Positions 7,719-16,361 of a stretch of 39,968 nt of DNA are shown here, one piece after another. Within the stretch, counting starts at the first letter, position 1. Every line of letters starts with the position of its first letter. A model generated the notes under the pieces. It was given only the letters and a program-made list of their open reading frames with translations, did no database searches and had not been told where the DNA came from. Origin of the DNA: an uncultured Lachnospiraceae bacterium (GTDB lineage Bacteria; Bacillota; Clostridia; Lachnospirales; Lachnospiraceae); the NCBI GenBank assembly GCA_910585555.1, contig CAJUFU010000015.1, positions 1 through 39,968 on the forward strand. The letters run 5' to 3'. The position numbers were made by a program, and so were the translations under genes.

Positions 7719-8843
7719 ATGGGCCAATTAATGGACGAAAATGTACAAGCAAAGTTTGAGGAGCGTTTAAAAGAGCTTCTGGCTATTGCAAGGAAGAAAA
7801 AGAATATTCTGGAATATCAGGAAATCAGTGACTTTTTTGCGGACATGTCTTTGGAGGAAGAGCAGTTCGACAAGATCTTGGAGACCCTGGAGCAGAATAG
7901 TGTGGATATCTTGCGCATCACCGAAGATGATGATGTGGACGATGAGGAAATCATTCTGACGGAAGAAGACGACGTGGATGTGGAGAATCTTGATCTGACC
8001 GTGCCGGATGGTATCAGCATCGAAGATCCGGTCAGGATGTACTTAAAGGAGATTGGTAAAGTGCCGCTTTTAAGTGCGGAGGAAGAGATCGAGCTGGCTA
8101 AGAAGATGGAGATGGGTGATTTAGAATCCAAACAACGTCTTGCGGAGGCCAATTTACGTCTGGTAGTCAGCATCGCAAAGCGCTATGTGGGCCGCGGTAT
8201 GCTCTTTTTGGATTTGATTCAGGAAGGCAACTTAGGTCTGATCAAAGCGGTGGAAAAGTTTGATTACCGCAAAGGATATAAATTCTCCACTTACGCCACT
8301 TGGTGGATTCGCCAGGCAATCACCAGAGCGATTGCAGACCAGGCCCGGACTATCCGTATTCCGGTGCATATGGTGGAGACCATCAACAAGCTGATTCGCG
8401 TCAGCAGACAGCTTCTGCAGGAGTTGGGAAGGGAACCTACCCCGGAAGAGATTGCAGAGCAGATGAATATGCCGGTGGAGCGGGTGCGGGAGATTCTTAA
8501 GATATCCCAGGAGCCGGTATCTCTCGAAACCCCTATAGGGGAGGAGGAGGACAGTCACTTGGGTGACTTTATCCAGGATGACAATGTGCCAGTACCGGCG
8601 GACGCCGCGGCATTTACTTTACTAAAAGAACAGCTGGTGGAAGTGCTTGGTACACTGACAGAACGGGAGCAGAAAGTGTTAAGGCTGAGGTTTGGATTGG
8701 ATGACGGACGCGCCAGGACGCTTGAGGAAGTGGGCAAGGAATTTAATGTCACCCGTGAAAGAATCAGGCAGATTGAAGCCAAAGCACTGCGGAAACTTCG
8801 TCATCCCAGCAGAAGCCGTAAATTGAAGGATTATCTGGACTGA
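7719..8843 (+). CDS. rpoD: RNA polymerase primary sigma factor (sigma-70/sigma-A)
   Basis: A 374-residue housekeeping sigma factor. It has an acidic region 1.1-like N-terminus (runs of Glu/Asp around 60-95), region 1.2/2 (DPVRMYLKEIGKVPLL, RLVVSIAKRY, FLDLIQEGNLGL, YKFSTYATWWIRQAI), region 3, and region 4 with a helix-turn-helix (TLEEVGKEFNVTRERIRQIE) for the -35 element. The start is uncertain: AGGAAGG ends right against the ATG at 7719 and is 12 bases before an in-frame ATG at 7731 (MDENVQ...), which resembles related proteins more closely. The stop overlaps the trmK start by one base (TGATG), so the two are translationally coupled. Confidence 0.97.
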   Translation: MGQLMDENVQAKFEERLKELLAIARKKKNILEYQEISDFFADMSLEEEQFDKILETLEQNSVDILRITEDDDVDDEEIILTEEDDVDVENLDLTVPDGISIEDPVRMYLKEIGKVPLLSAEEEIELAKKMEMGDLESKQRLAEANLRLVVSIAKRYVGRGMLFLDLIQEGNLGLIKAVEKFDYRKGYKFSTYATWWIRQAITRAIADQARTIRIPVHMVETINKLIRVSRQLLQELGREPTPEEIAEQMNMPVERVREILKISQEPVSLETPIGEEEDSHLGDFIQDDNVPVPADAAAFTLLKEQLVEVLGTLTEREQKVLRLRFGLDDGRARTLEEVGKEFNVTRERIRQIEAKALRKLRHPSRSRKLKDYLD

Positions 8844-9691
8844 TGCGGTCACAGGTGTTATCGAAAAGATTACAGACGGTGGCCGATATGGTAACCAGAG
8901 GAAATCGTGTCTGTGATGTGGGCTGCGATCACGGGTATGTGTCGATTTATCTGGTAAAACAGGGCATCAGTCCGGGGGTGCTTGCCATGGATGTGCGAAA
9001 GGGGCCGCTTGGTGCTGCCAGGGAACATGTGGCGGAGAAGCATCTGGAAGATCAAATCGAGACAAGATTGTCAGACGGTTTACATAATTATAACATAGGA
9101 GAGGCACAGTCGCTGATCTGCGCCGGTATGGGCGGCAGATTGATGCAGCGGATTCTGGAAGCAGATAAGGATAAGACGGATTCTTTTGGGGAATTGATAT
9201 TGCAGCCCCAGTCTGAGTTGGAGCAGTTTCGGCATTTTTTGCGGAAAAACAATTATCTGATTCAGGAGGAAGAGATTCTTCTTGAGGACGGAAAGTTCTA
9301 TCAGGTGATGCGGGCGGTTCCCTTGTCAGCGGGAATCCGGGATGCGGGCGGCGGTGCTGTGATGGAGACGGACATAGACAGCAGCAAAACACAGGTTATG
9401 GACGGTGAGATTGGCAAAGTTTCCAGAATCAGATGGACAGCTGGAGAGCAGGTATTGCCGGAAAAAGAGTTATGTAAACTTGAAGAACGATATGGACCGG
9501 TTAACCTAAATAAAAGAACGGATGTTTTTATAGAATATTTGCGCCGTGAGGAGCGGGTTTACGAAGAAATACTTGATCACTTGTGGGAAAACGGTTTGAC
9601 GCAGGAGAAGAGAAGAACCAGATATGCACAGGTGGAAACTTATTTGCGTGACTGCCGGAAAGTACAGACTGTCTTATACGGCGGAAGGTAG
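8843..9691 (+). CDS. trmK: tRNA (adenine(22)-N(1))-methyltransferase
   Basis: A 282-residue class I SAM-dependent methyltransferase of the TrmK family, which makes m1A at position 22 of tRNA, notably class II tRNAs such as Leu and Ser. The SAM-binding motif CDVGCDHGYVSIYL (24-37) and the later CAGMGGRLM and LQPQSE motifs are diagnostic. The C-terminal coiled-coil part (about 215-282) is present. The region between about 155 and 205 (Gly/Asp-rich) looks longer than in the roughly 240-residue Bacillus protein. The gene overlaps rpoD by one base and ends the unit, as in many Firmicutes. Confidence 0.9.
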   Translation: MRSQVLSKRLQTVADMVTRGNRVCDVGCDHGYVSIYLVKQGISPGVLAMDVRKGPLGAAREHVAEKHLEDQIETRLSDGLHNYNIGEAQSLICAGMGGRLMQRILEADKDKTDSFGELILQPQSELEQFRHFLRKNNYLIQEEEILLEDGKFYQVMRAVPLSAGIRDAGGGAVMETDIDSSKTQVMDGEIGKVSRIRWTAGEQVLPEKELCKLEERYGPVNLNKRTDVFIEYLRREERVYEEILDHLWENGLTQEKRRTRYAQVETYLRDCRKVQTVLYGGR

Positions 9692-9692
9692 A

Positions 9693-9723
9693 TTGTATTT
9701 ATGAACAGTTAACATAATATAAT
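9693..9723 (+). promoter_or_regulatory. Candidate promoter before the nucleoside kinase gene
   Basis: A perfect TATAAT lies at 9718-9723 with TTGTAT at 9693-9698. The 19-base spacing is long, so the -35 assignment is weak although the -10 is good. Confidence 0.35.
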
Positions 9724-9754
9724 TTCCCCAATCAACGAAAAGGAGGACCTGCCT

Positions 9755-11410
9755 ATGGTTACGATCAAAATCAATGGAAAAGAGAGACTCTATGATGATG
9801 GCATCAAGTATGAGATCATAGCGGAGGAGCACCAGAACGAGTATGTGAGTCAGATTGCCCTGGTGACGGTGAACGGCAAGATCAGGGAGCTGATGAAGCG
9901 GGTAGACAGGGATTGTGAGCTGGAATTTATCACCTGTTCAGATCAGATTGGTCATAAAACCTATGTCAGGACCGCCATTATGTTGATGTTAAAGGCCATC
10001 AAAGATGTGGCAGGCATGGAAGCGGCCGCCAATGTGAAGGTTGAGTTTGCCATCGGTGCAGGCTATTACTGTGCGTTCAGAAACGGACTGACCATGGACG
10101 AGAAAACCATCGAAAGAGTAAAGGACCGTATGGGCGAGCTGGTGGATATGGACCTTTTAGTGACGAAGAAGGCTTATCCGGCGGATGAGGCGGTAGCGCT
10201 TTTTAAAGAAAACGGTATGATGGATAAAGTATCCTTATTCCGTTACCGCAGAAGTTCCAATATTAATGTTTATTGTATGGGTGATTATTATGATTATTTT
10301 TATGGCTATATGATGCCCAGCACAGGCTATGTCAAGAGTTTTGATCTCTTTGCCTATGAGGGCGGCATAATCCTGCTTTTGCCGGAGAAGGAAGACCCGG
10401 AGACGCTGCCGGAGTTCGTGCCCAGGAAGAAACTGTTCCAGACCTTGATGACTACCGGCGAGTGGGGCAGGGAGATTGGAATTGATACCGTGGGTGATCT
10501 GAATAATCAGATCTGCCAGGGCAGTCTTGCTGAGATGGTCCATGTGCAGGAAGCTTTGCAGGAAAGGCGTATCAGTGAGATTGCCAGGGATATTGCAAGG
10601 CGTGAAGGGGTGAAGTTCGTCATGATAGCGGGACCTTCCTCTTCGGGCAAGACCACCTTTTCACACAGACTGTCTGTCCAGCTTCGCACCTATGGTCTGA
10701 AACCTCATCCGATTGGATTGGATAATTATTATTTGGACCACGACAAGACGCCCCTTGATGAGACGGGTAATCCCGATTATGAGTGTTTGGAAGCGCTGGA
10801 TGTGGAACAGTTCAATCAGGATATGACAAAGCTCCTGGAAGGCGAGAGCGTACAGCTGCCCTCCTTTAATTTTAAGACAGGAAAGAGGGAGTATGACGGG
10901 AAAATGACCGTTCTTGGAAAAGATGATATCCTTGTCATCGAAGGCATACACGGTCTAAACGAGAAGATGTCTTACGCTTTGCCGGCGGAGAGCAAATTCA
11001 AGATTTATATCAGTGCGCTCACCACATTGAATGTGGACGAGCACAACAGAATACCGACTACGGATAACAGATTGCTGCGCCGCCTGGTACGGGATGCCAG
11101 AACCAGGGGCACCTCAGCCCAGAAGACAATCGAAATGTGGTCTTCGGTCAGAAGGGGAGAGGAGAAATACATATTCCCCTTCCAGGAAGAGGCGGATGCT
11201 ATGTTCAATTCGGCCATGCTCTATGAGCTGGCGGTGCTCAAACAGTATGCGGAGCCTTTGCTTTTCAGCATAAAGAAAGGAGAACCGGGGTATTATGAAG
11301 CCAAGAGGCTTCTAAAATTCCTGGAATACTTCCTGGGAGTCAGCAGCGAGGAACTGCCGAAGAATTCCCTGTGCAGGGAGTTTGTGGGCGGAAGCTGTTT
11401 TGATGTATAA
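9755..11410 (+). CDS. Nucleoside kinase with TGS-like N-terminus and uridine-kinase-like domain
   Basis: A 551-residue protein. Residues 1-65 resemble the TGS/ubiquitin-like fold, and residues about 70-220 resemble the second N-terminal domain of threonyl-tRNA synthetase. A P-loop kinase domain of the phosphoribulokinase/uridine kinase family follows, with Walker A GPSSSGKTTF at about 292-301, then GLDNYYLD and DYECLEALD as in uridine kinases. The architecture is widespread in Clostridia and usually annotated as nucleoside kinase. It should phosphorylate a nucleoside at the 5' position with ATP; the true substrate is not fixed by the sequence. An AAGGAGGA site precedes the ATG. The RNase P RNA gene begins just after its stop. 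Confidence 0.85.
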   Translation: MVTIKINGKERLYDDGIKYEIIAEEHQNEYVSQIALVTVNGKIRELMKRVDRDCELEFITCSDQIGHKTYVRTAIMLMLKAIKDVAGMEAAANVKVEFAIGAGYYCAFRNGLTMDEKTIERVKDRMGELVDMDLLVTKKAYPADEAVALFKENGMMDKVSLFRYRRSSNINVYCMGDYYDYFYGYMMPSTGYVKSFDLFAYEGGIILLLPEKEDPETLPEFVPRKKLFQTLMTTGEWGREIGIDTVGDLNNQICQGSLAEMVHVQEALQERRISEIARDIARREGVKFVMIAGPSSSGKTTFSHRLSVQLRTYGLKPHPIGLDNYYLDHDKTPLDETGNPDYECLEALDVEQFNQDMTKLLEGESVQLPSFNFKTGKREYDGKMTVLGKDDILVIEGIHGLNEKMSYALPAESKFKIYISALTTLNVDEHNRIPTTDNRLLRRLVRDARTRGTSAQKTIEMWSSVRRGEEKYIFPFQEEADAMFNSAMLYELAVLKQYAEPLLFSIKKGEPGYYEAKRLLKFLEYFLGVSSEELPKNSLCREFVGGSCFDV

Positions 11411-11420
11411 TGAAAATAAG

Positions 11421-11881
11421 AATAAGTAGGATACATGATCGCGGCTGTACAGACGAAAGGGTACAGGCGAGGAAAGTCCGGGCTTCACAGGGCAGGATGC
11501 CGGATAACGTCCGGTGGAGGCGACTCCAAGGCCAGTGCAACAGAAAAGAAACAGCCCTGCAGTTTTACACAGGTAATTCTGCAGCGAAGCCGTAAAGCAG
11601 CTTTAGCAGTTTTGCGCGAGCAATCCTGCGACAAAGCCGCAAAGCGGCTTTAGGAGTTCCACGTTAGTGGAAGTCCAGGGTTATGGTGGAATGGCAGTGT
11701 AAGAGACTACCGCTGTTTTGGTAACAAGACAGGCTGTGTAAACCCCATCCGAAGCAAGACCAAATAGAAAGCGATAGGCCGGCCCGGTCTGCTTTCAGGT
11801 AGGTCGCTCGAGATTTTCGGCAACGAAAATCCTAGATAGATGATCATGCAAGACATAACCCGGCTTATCGTTCTGCTTATT
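11421..11881 (+). ncRNA. rnpB: RNase P RNA, class A
   Basis: This is the catalytic RNA of RNase P, which cuts 5' leaders from precursor tRNAs. Universal core segments are recognisable: GAGGAAAGTCCGGGC near 11469, GGCGACTCC, CCAGTGCAACAGA, GTGTAAGAGACTACCGC, GTAAACCCCATCC, AGCAAGACCAAATAG, GGTAGGTCGCTCGAG, CCTAGATAGATGATCAT and AACCCGGCTTATCG. The ends were placed by helix P1: 11421-11431 pairs fully with 11871-11881. The P12 region (roughly 11565-11675) is much larger than the short stem of E. coli and holds a duplicated hairpin. No clear U-run terminator follows. Confidence 0.93.
11579..11658 (+). repeat. Two 33-base near-direct repeats in the P12 region of RNase P RNA
   Basis: Copy A (11579-11611) and copy B (11626-11658) match at 27 of 33 positions without gaps and are spaced 47 bases start to start. 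Each can fold on itself; copy B has a perfect 8-bp stem (AAAGCCGC/GCGGCTTT). This looks like a tandem duplication that lengthened the helix. Confidence 0.7.
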
Positions 11882-11909
11882 ATGTTGTTCAAAAGATAAG
11901 AAATCAAAA

Positions 11910-11979
11910 AGCACAGGATGCAGGGCACAGGAAGCGGTACTTCTTTCTTACCGGGAAGAAACCGGAAATTTCCTGTGCT
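11910..11979 (+). promoter_or_regulatory. Structured leader with two alternative 5' arms
   Basis: TTCCTGTGC at 11970-11978 can pair perfectly with GCACAGGAA at 11925-11933 (enclosing further CGGT/ACCG and 7-bp inner helices), while the overlapping TCCTGTGCT (11971-11979) pairs equally well with AGCACAGGA at 11910-11918. The two folds exclude each other. No U-run follows, so it is not a simple terminator. It lies about 40 bases before the protease gene start. Confidence 0.45.
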
Positions 11980-12019
11980 CTTGCAATGGAAGGAAAGGAA
12001 GGGGAAAGCGGGAGACAGG

Positions 12020-12841
12020 ATGCGGAACAGAGAGAGTTGTCACAATAAAATAACATATATTATTGTGTCGCTGTTGTGTGTACTGCATACACCGCTGACT
12101 TTACAGGCAAAGGAGGCTTCTCTACCGCCGCACTTGATTCAGACAGTGAGCGACCAGGATATTTATGAGGGACTGGCAGCATTGGGGCTTTTAAAGTGCG
12201 AGACGCTTACACAACAAGACCCCTCACAGGCATATGAAATGGTAAAAGACTGTGTAGTGCGTGTGAATATGGGGAACGCTTATGGCAGCGGCCTGCTCTG
12301 GCAGTTTACCAGTGACGCGGTGATCATTGCCACCAATGCCCATGTGCTGGCTTACTGGGATGATGCGGCGGGGTTTATTCATTTTCCGAAAGGGTATTTT
12401 GTCAGCGCCAGGGTGCTTGGCGTCTCCGAAACCTATGATGTGGGATTTCTTATGGTAGACAGAGAGACGTTTGACTATGAGACACTTGCGGCACTGCGCC
12501 ATGTCAGCGCCGACGAAATGGCTTACGAGAAGCTTACGCCAGGCGATGTCATGTTTAGCGTGGGGGCGGGCATTGCCCTTGGGGCGCCGGAGTATTACGA
12601 AGGAACTGTGGAGGATACCTGGCAGTATATTGAGGATTTTGAGAACCATATGTTGTATGGTCATGGCTATGCCAGGTCAGGTATGTCGGGCGGCGGTGTT
12701 TTTGACGGTTATGGACACCTGATCGGAATGATTACCGGAGGAACACAGAGAAATGAGATTGCCGCAGTCCCCCTGCCCTCGCTCATGGAGGCATGGGAGG
12801 AAGTGATGGAGAAAGAAGGTTTGTGTGAAACAGGAAGATAA
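12020..12841 (+). CDS. Exported trypsin-like serine protease
   Basis: A 273-residue protein with an N-terminal hydrophobic segment (about 10-30, signal peptide or anchor ending near LQA-KEA) and a chymotrypsin/HtrA-like fold. The triad is readable: His108 in TNAHVL, Asp140 in YDVGFLMV and Ser223 in GMSGGGVF, where the usual Asn of GNSGG is replaced by Met. No PDZ domain follows, unlike DegP/HtrA. The frame is open from 11918, but that start lies inside a strong hairpin; the ATG at 12020 has GGGAG five bases upstream and puts the signal segment at the N-terminus, so I chose it. It overlaps the next gene by 17 bases, implying coupled translation and possibly joint function. Confidence 0.8.
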   Translation: MRNRESCHNKITYIIVSLLCVLHTPLTLQAKEASLPPHLIQTVSDQDIYEGLAALGLLKCETLTQQDPSQAYEMVKDCVVRVNMGNAYGSGLLWQFTSDAVIIATNAHVLAYWDDAAGFIHFPKGYFVSARVLGVSETYDVGFLMVDRETFDYETLAALRHVSADEMAYEKLTPGDVMFSVGAGIALGAPEYYEGTVEDTWQYIEDFENHMLYGHGYARSGMSGGGVFDGYGHLIGMITGGTQRNEIAAVPLPSLMEAWEEVMEKEGLCETGR

Positions 12842-13835
12842 AATCAGTTTTCAGGTGAGAGAACATATCATTGTGCTATGCGGCGGGATTTTGATTATCG
12901 GTTTTTGCCTGTTTATTCTGGTCATGGGACTTCGTTATCCATCGGCGGGGGCAAATCGTCTGGTGTTTGCTTTGGTCCTGGCGGGGATGCTGGCCTGCGG
13001 CGTGTTTGTGTGTATCATGTATTTTCATCGTGCCCTGACGGTGGAGGAGATGAAAATATGTTATGTTAACATATTTGGGAGAAGAACCTCCTTTTCCCTG
13101 GATGATATTGGGTATTGTAAGCTCGGATTATATGGGAGCAAGAGGGAACCGGCCATAGAATCGCTGGTACTGTATAATTTACTTGGAGAAAAGTTATGTA
13201 AACTTGAGATGAATATGACGGGTGCCCGCGGATTTCTGCAGTATCTTTTGGATAACCAGGTGAAACTACAGTGGCCCGGGGAGGAGAAAGAAGGCGTTAG
13301 GATTATGGAGCCGATGCTGATGGAGAAGACGGTTTGCTTTGAGGAAATCAGTAAATCTGCGGAAGCATTTTATGATAAACTCAGTCTGATCTTTGGTGAT
13401 TGGGAGAGACAACATCAGCGTTTTGAGGCACAATGGGAATTTGGCTTTGTGGAGTATGTACAGGGAGATATTACGCCTAAGAAAGATATGTGGCAGTGGG
13501 AGAGTACGGCAAATCTGCAGGGGAAGGAACCGCCGGAGGAGTATATCTGTATCGTAGAAGCTTATTTGAAGAGAAAGGAAGCCTGGGTCATGGACAAAAA
13601 AGGGCATGTGGTGGGGCTTGTCATTCCTTATATCTGGCAGAACCGGTCCTACCAGGTGGGGGAAAGCAGGCGAATCCGCAAGATGGACGAGGCATATCTG
13701 CAGGAGCGGCTTTTGGAGCATCTTAAGATGATGACAAAAGAACTTCCCAGACATTCCTATCATACACAGTTTCTGACGCTGGCCCATGAATTGAAGAAAA
13801 CAGCGGGACGGTCTGTGGAAATAGAACAGAAATAA
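12825..13835 (+). CDS. Two-pass membrane protein with PH-like domain, function unknown
   Basis: A 336-residue protein with two hydrophobic helices (about 13-35 and 43-66) separated by a short loop, then a segment (about 72-140: EEMKICYVNIFGRRTSFSLDDIGYCKLG...) that looks like a bacterial PH-type domain, and a soluble charged C-terminal half (about 150-336) that I do not recognise. It may belong to a DUF6560-like group, but I am not sure. The GTG start overlaps the protease gene by 17 bases and has GAAGG five bases upstream. The overlap suggests the protein works with the protease at the membrane; nothing in the sequence shows how. Confidence 0.65.
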   Translation: MKQEDKISFQVREHIIVLCGGILIIGFCLFILVMGLRYPSAGANRLVFALVLAGMLACGVFVCIMYFHRALTVEEMKICYVNIFGRRTSFSLDDIGYCKLGLYGSKREPAIESLVLYNLLGEKLCKLEMNMTGARGFLQYLLDNQVKLQWPGEEKEGVRIMEPMLMEKTVCFEEISKSAEAFYDKLSLIFGDWERQHQRFEAQWEFGFVEYVQGDITPKKDMWQWESTANLQGKEPPEEYICIVEAYLKRKEAWVMDKKGHVVGLVIPYIWQNRSYQVGESRRIRKMDEAYLQERLLEHLKMMTKELPRHSYHTQFLTLAHELKKTAGRSVEIEQK

Positions 13836-13954
13836 GGGGCGGTGAAGGCGGATAGTATAAAATCCAGGATATACCTTTCATATAAAGTGTGATAAAATAA
13901 ATAAGATAGGTATTTTTATGGGGAATAACAATAGCAGACAGAAAGGGGATTACC

Positions 13955-14830
13955 ATGGCATTATTTCAAATCAGCAACGAAAAAATTACCATCCAGGTGG
14001 ACAGCCTGGGGGCGGAACTAAAGTCTCTTAAGAGTGTGGCGCAGGGAAAAGAATATATGTGGGATGCGGACCCTGCTTACTGGAAGAGGACTTCACCGGT
14101 TCTGTTTCCTTTTGTGGGCGGCTTAAAAGACGGCGTCTATCGTGCGAAAGGCAAAGAGTATCCCATGGGCCAGCATGGTTTTGCCAGAGATATGGAATTT
14201 CAGTTAAAAAGCCAGGTAGCTGCAGAAATTTGGTTTCGGTTAGAATCCAATGAGGAGACTTTGGCGAAATATCCCTATTCCTTTGTGTTAGAGATTGGTT
14301 ATGAGCTTTCCGGTGACAGTGTGATCGTGAAATGGCGGGTGAAGAATCCCGCACAGGAGACCATGTATTTTTCCATCGGCGGGCATCCGGGGTTCCTGTG
14401 TCCAATCGAACCGGGCAGGAAGCAGACAGAATACCAGATTGCGTTTGACAAGAAGGATGAGGTGGTTTCCACCTGCATTGAAAATGGACTGGTATGCGAC
14501 AGAACGCAGACATATAAACTGCAGGACGGCGCAATGCCTGTCACAGAGCATTTGTTTGACGGGGATGCGCTTGTGATTGAGAATCATCAGGCACAACAGG
14601 TTGCCCTTGTGGGGCCGGATGGGAAACCATATCTGACGGTTGACTTCGATGCGCCTTTGTTTGGGGTCTGGTCGCCGCCGGGAAAGAATGCGCCTTTTAT
14701 TTGTATTGAACCGTGGTATGGCCGCTGTGACAGCGGAGACTTTAAAGGAGAATTAAAGGAGCGTGCGTGGGGGCAGGAGCTTGCGGCGGGAGCCGAGTTT
14801 ATGACAGAGTATCGGATTACCATCGCATGA
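13955..14830 (+). CDS. Aldose 1-epimerase family protein (LacX/GalM-like)
   Basis: A 291-residue beta-sandwich sugar mutarotase-like protein. Family marks include a TSPVLFPFVGGLKDG stretch (about 46-60), the GQHGFARD motif with a catalytic-type His (about 71), HPGFLCP with a second His (about 146), and FICIEPWYG near 251-259 carrying the acidic residue expected as base. It lacks a signal peptide. It should interconvert alpha and beta anomers of an aldose or a phosphorylated sugar; the LacX/YeaD-type subgroup has poorly known substrates. It is followed 19 bases later by the ABC transporter ATPase gene, so they may share a transcript, though a functional link is not evident. AGAAAGGGG precedes the ATG. 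Confidence 0.85.
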   Translation: MALFQISNEKITIQVDSLGAELKSLKSVAQGKEYMWDADPAYWKRTSPVLFPFVGGLKDGVYRAKGKEYPMGQHGFARDMEFQLKSQVAAEIWFRLESNEETLAKYPYSFVLEIGYELSGDSVIVKWRVKNPAQETMYFSIGGHPGFLCPIEPGRKQTEYQIAFDKKDEVVSTCIENGLVCDRTQTYKLQDGAMPVTEHLFDGDALVIENHQAQQVALVGPDGKPYLTVDFDAPLFGVWSPPGKNAPFICIEPWYGRCDSGDFKGELKERAWGQELAAGAEFMTEYRITIA

Positions 14831-14849
14831 GAGACAAAGGAGGAAGCGT

Positions 14850-15548
14850 ATGGCACCAATCGTACAGTGCATGGGACTGACTAAGACCTACGGGAGAAAG
14901 ATAGCCCTGAATCAGATACATTTAAACTTGGAGCGCAGCAGGATTATAGGACTGCTGGGACCTAATGGGAGCGGAAAGACTACCCTCATTAAGATTATGA
15001 ACGGCTTGCTTCGTCCTACGGCCGGAGACGTCCTGATCAATGGGCAGAGGCCGGGAATCGACACGAAATTCAGAATCTCCTATCTGCCGGAGAGAACCTA
15101 TCTGAATCCGGGCATGAAGGTGATTGAGGTGGTGCAGTATTTCCAGGACTTTTATCCTGACTTTCGGATGGACAGGGCTTATGATATGCTGTCACGGTTA
15201 CAGATTCAGCCAAACGAGCGGCTGAAAAATCTTTCCAAAGGCACGAAGGAGAAGGTGCAGCTGATTCTGGTCATGAGCAGGGATGCGGATTTGTATATTT
15301 TGGATGAGCCCATTGCCGGCGTGGATCCCGCTTCCAGGGATTATATCCTGCATACGATCGTCAGCAACTATAACAGGAACGCCTCCATTCTTTTATCCAC
15401 CCATCTGATTTCAGACGTGGAAAATATACTGGACGAGGTGGTCTTTATCAAATACGGCTGTATCGTTCTGCAGGCAGGCGCAGAGCAGATCAGGCAGAAT
15501 GAGCACAAGTCTGTGGACCGTTTCTTCAGGGAGGTGTTCGCATGTTAG
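14850..15548 (+). CDS. ABC transporter ATP-binding protein
   Basis: A 232-residue ATPase subunit. Walker A is GPNGSGKTT (37-45), Walker B is LYILDEP followed by a D-loop (GVDPASRD), and an H-loop His is in LSTHLISD. The signature motif reads LSKGTKEK instead of LSGGQ, as in YtrB-type and other drug- or lantibiotic-type exporters. It overlaps the permease gene by seven bases, so the two make one transporter, most likely an exporter with the ATPase as a dimer. No substrate-binding lipoprotein or GntR regulator lies next to it. AGGAGG seven bases before the ATG fixes the start. Confidence 0.9.
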   Translation: MAPIVQCMGLTKTYGRKIALNQIHLNLERSRIIGLLGPNGSGKTTLIKIMNGLLRPTAGDVLINGQRPGIDTKFRISYLPERTYLNPGMKVIEVVQYFQDFYPDFRMDRAYDMLSRLQIQPNERLKNLSKGTKEKVQLILVMSRDADLYILDEPIAGVDPASRDYILHTIVSNYNRNASILLSTHLISDVENILDEVVFIKYGCIVLQAGAEQIRQNEHKSVDRFFREVFAC

Positions 15549-16330
15549 GGAAATTGATGAAATATGAGTGGAAAGCCACCTGGAAATTTATGTGCCTGGC
15601 CAATCTGATGATTTTGATCATGACAATCCTGGCGGATATCACCGTAAAACTGGATTTCTTTTCCTACCAAAGGGATAATATGCTGCAGTTTATCGCAATG
15701 ATGGTGATGATGACATATGTGCTGAGTATGTTTGCGATGGTGATTGGGGTTGCGATATTTCTAATTTATCGTTTTTATACTTCTACTTACAGTGACCAGG
15801 GGTATCTTTTACATACGCTGCCGGTGGATAAGCATCATATTATTATAGCCAAGGTACTGGTGAGCGCACTTTGGATTATAATGTGTGAGTTTGTGATGTA
15901 TTTTTCTGTTATTGTGCTGGTGGCGGCGAATGGAGAATTGTTTGAGACATTGGCGGACAGTATGGATACCATTATATCCATAACCATTTCTGATACGGCT
16001 TCTGTGAAGGGGTTTGCGGTGGTTATGTCGCTTATCGCTTTCCTGTTTAGCTTGTTTGCCAAGTTGTTAAAGGTAACTGCCTGCATTTCTCTGGGGCAGC
16101 TTTCTGCGAACCATAAGCTGCTGTTCTCTGTGTTGTATTACTTTGGAATATATATTGTACAAAAGATTTTTTCCGTCATTTATCTTGTCTTTGCGGCCGC
16201 ATTCAACAGAGATTATTATTGGTCTGAATGGTACGGATGGGAGAGTATGCTGGTGTCGGGTATTATTTACAGTGTGGTGTTTTATCTGATTACCTGGTAT
16301 GTGATGGATAAGAAATTGAATTTGGAGTAG
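15542..16330 (+). CDS. ABC transporter permease (six-helix ABC-2 type)
   Basis: A 262-residue membrane protein with about six hydrophobic segments (near 17-35, 55-80, 100-125, 155-185, 195-220 and 235-255) and few charged residues between them. The cytoplasmic motif DQGYLLHTLPV (about 82-92) matches ABC-2 type permeases of Clostridia, where a short helix before the second pair of membrane segments contacts the ATPase. It overlaps the ATPase gene by seven bases. Together they form a complete small exporter of unknown substrate. Confidence 0.85.
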   Translation: MLGKLMKYEWKATWKFMCLANLMILIMTILADITVKLDFFSYQRDNMLQFIAMMVMMTYVLSMFAMVIGVAIFLIYRFYTSTYSDQGYLLHTLPVDKHHIIIAKVLVSALWIIMCEFVMYFSVIVLVAANGELFETLADSMDTIISITISDTASVKGFAVVMSLIAFLFSLFAKLLKVTACISLGQLSANHKLLFSVLYYFGIYIVQKIFSVIYLVFAAAFNRDYYWSEWYGWESMLVSGIIYSVVFYLITWYVMDKKLNLE

Positions 16331-16361
16331 AATTTGAAGTGAAGAAAGGCAAGGTGTGATC

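Noticed and set aside
11918..12019. Longer start for the protease gene
   Set aside because: It begins inside the leader hairpin, lacks a ribosome site and would bury the signal peptide 34 residues inside the protein.
13860..13920. ATACCT/AGGTAT inverted repeat followed by T residues before the epimerase gene
   Set aside because: Only six base pairs around a loop of about 30 bases in AT-rich DNA; too weak to call a terminator.
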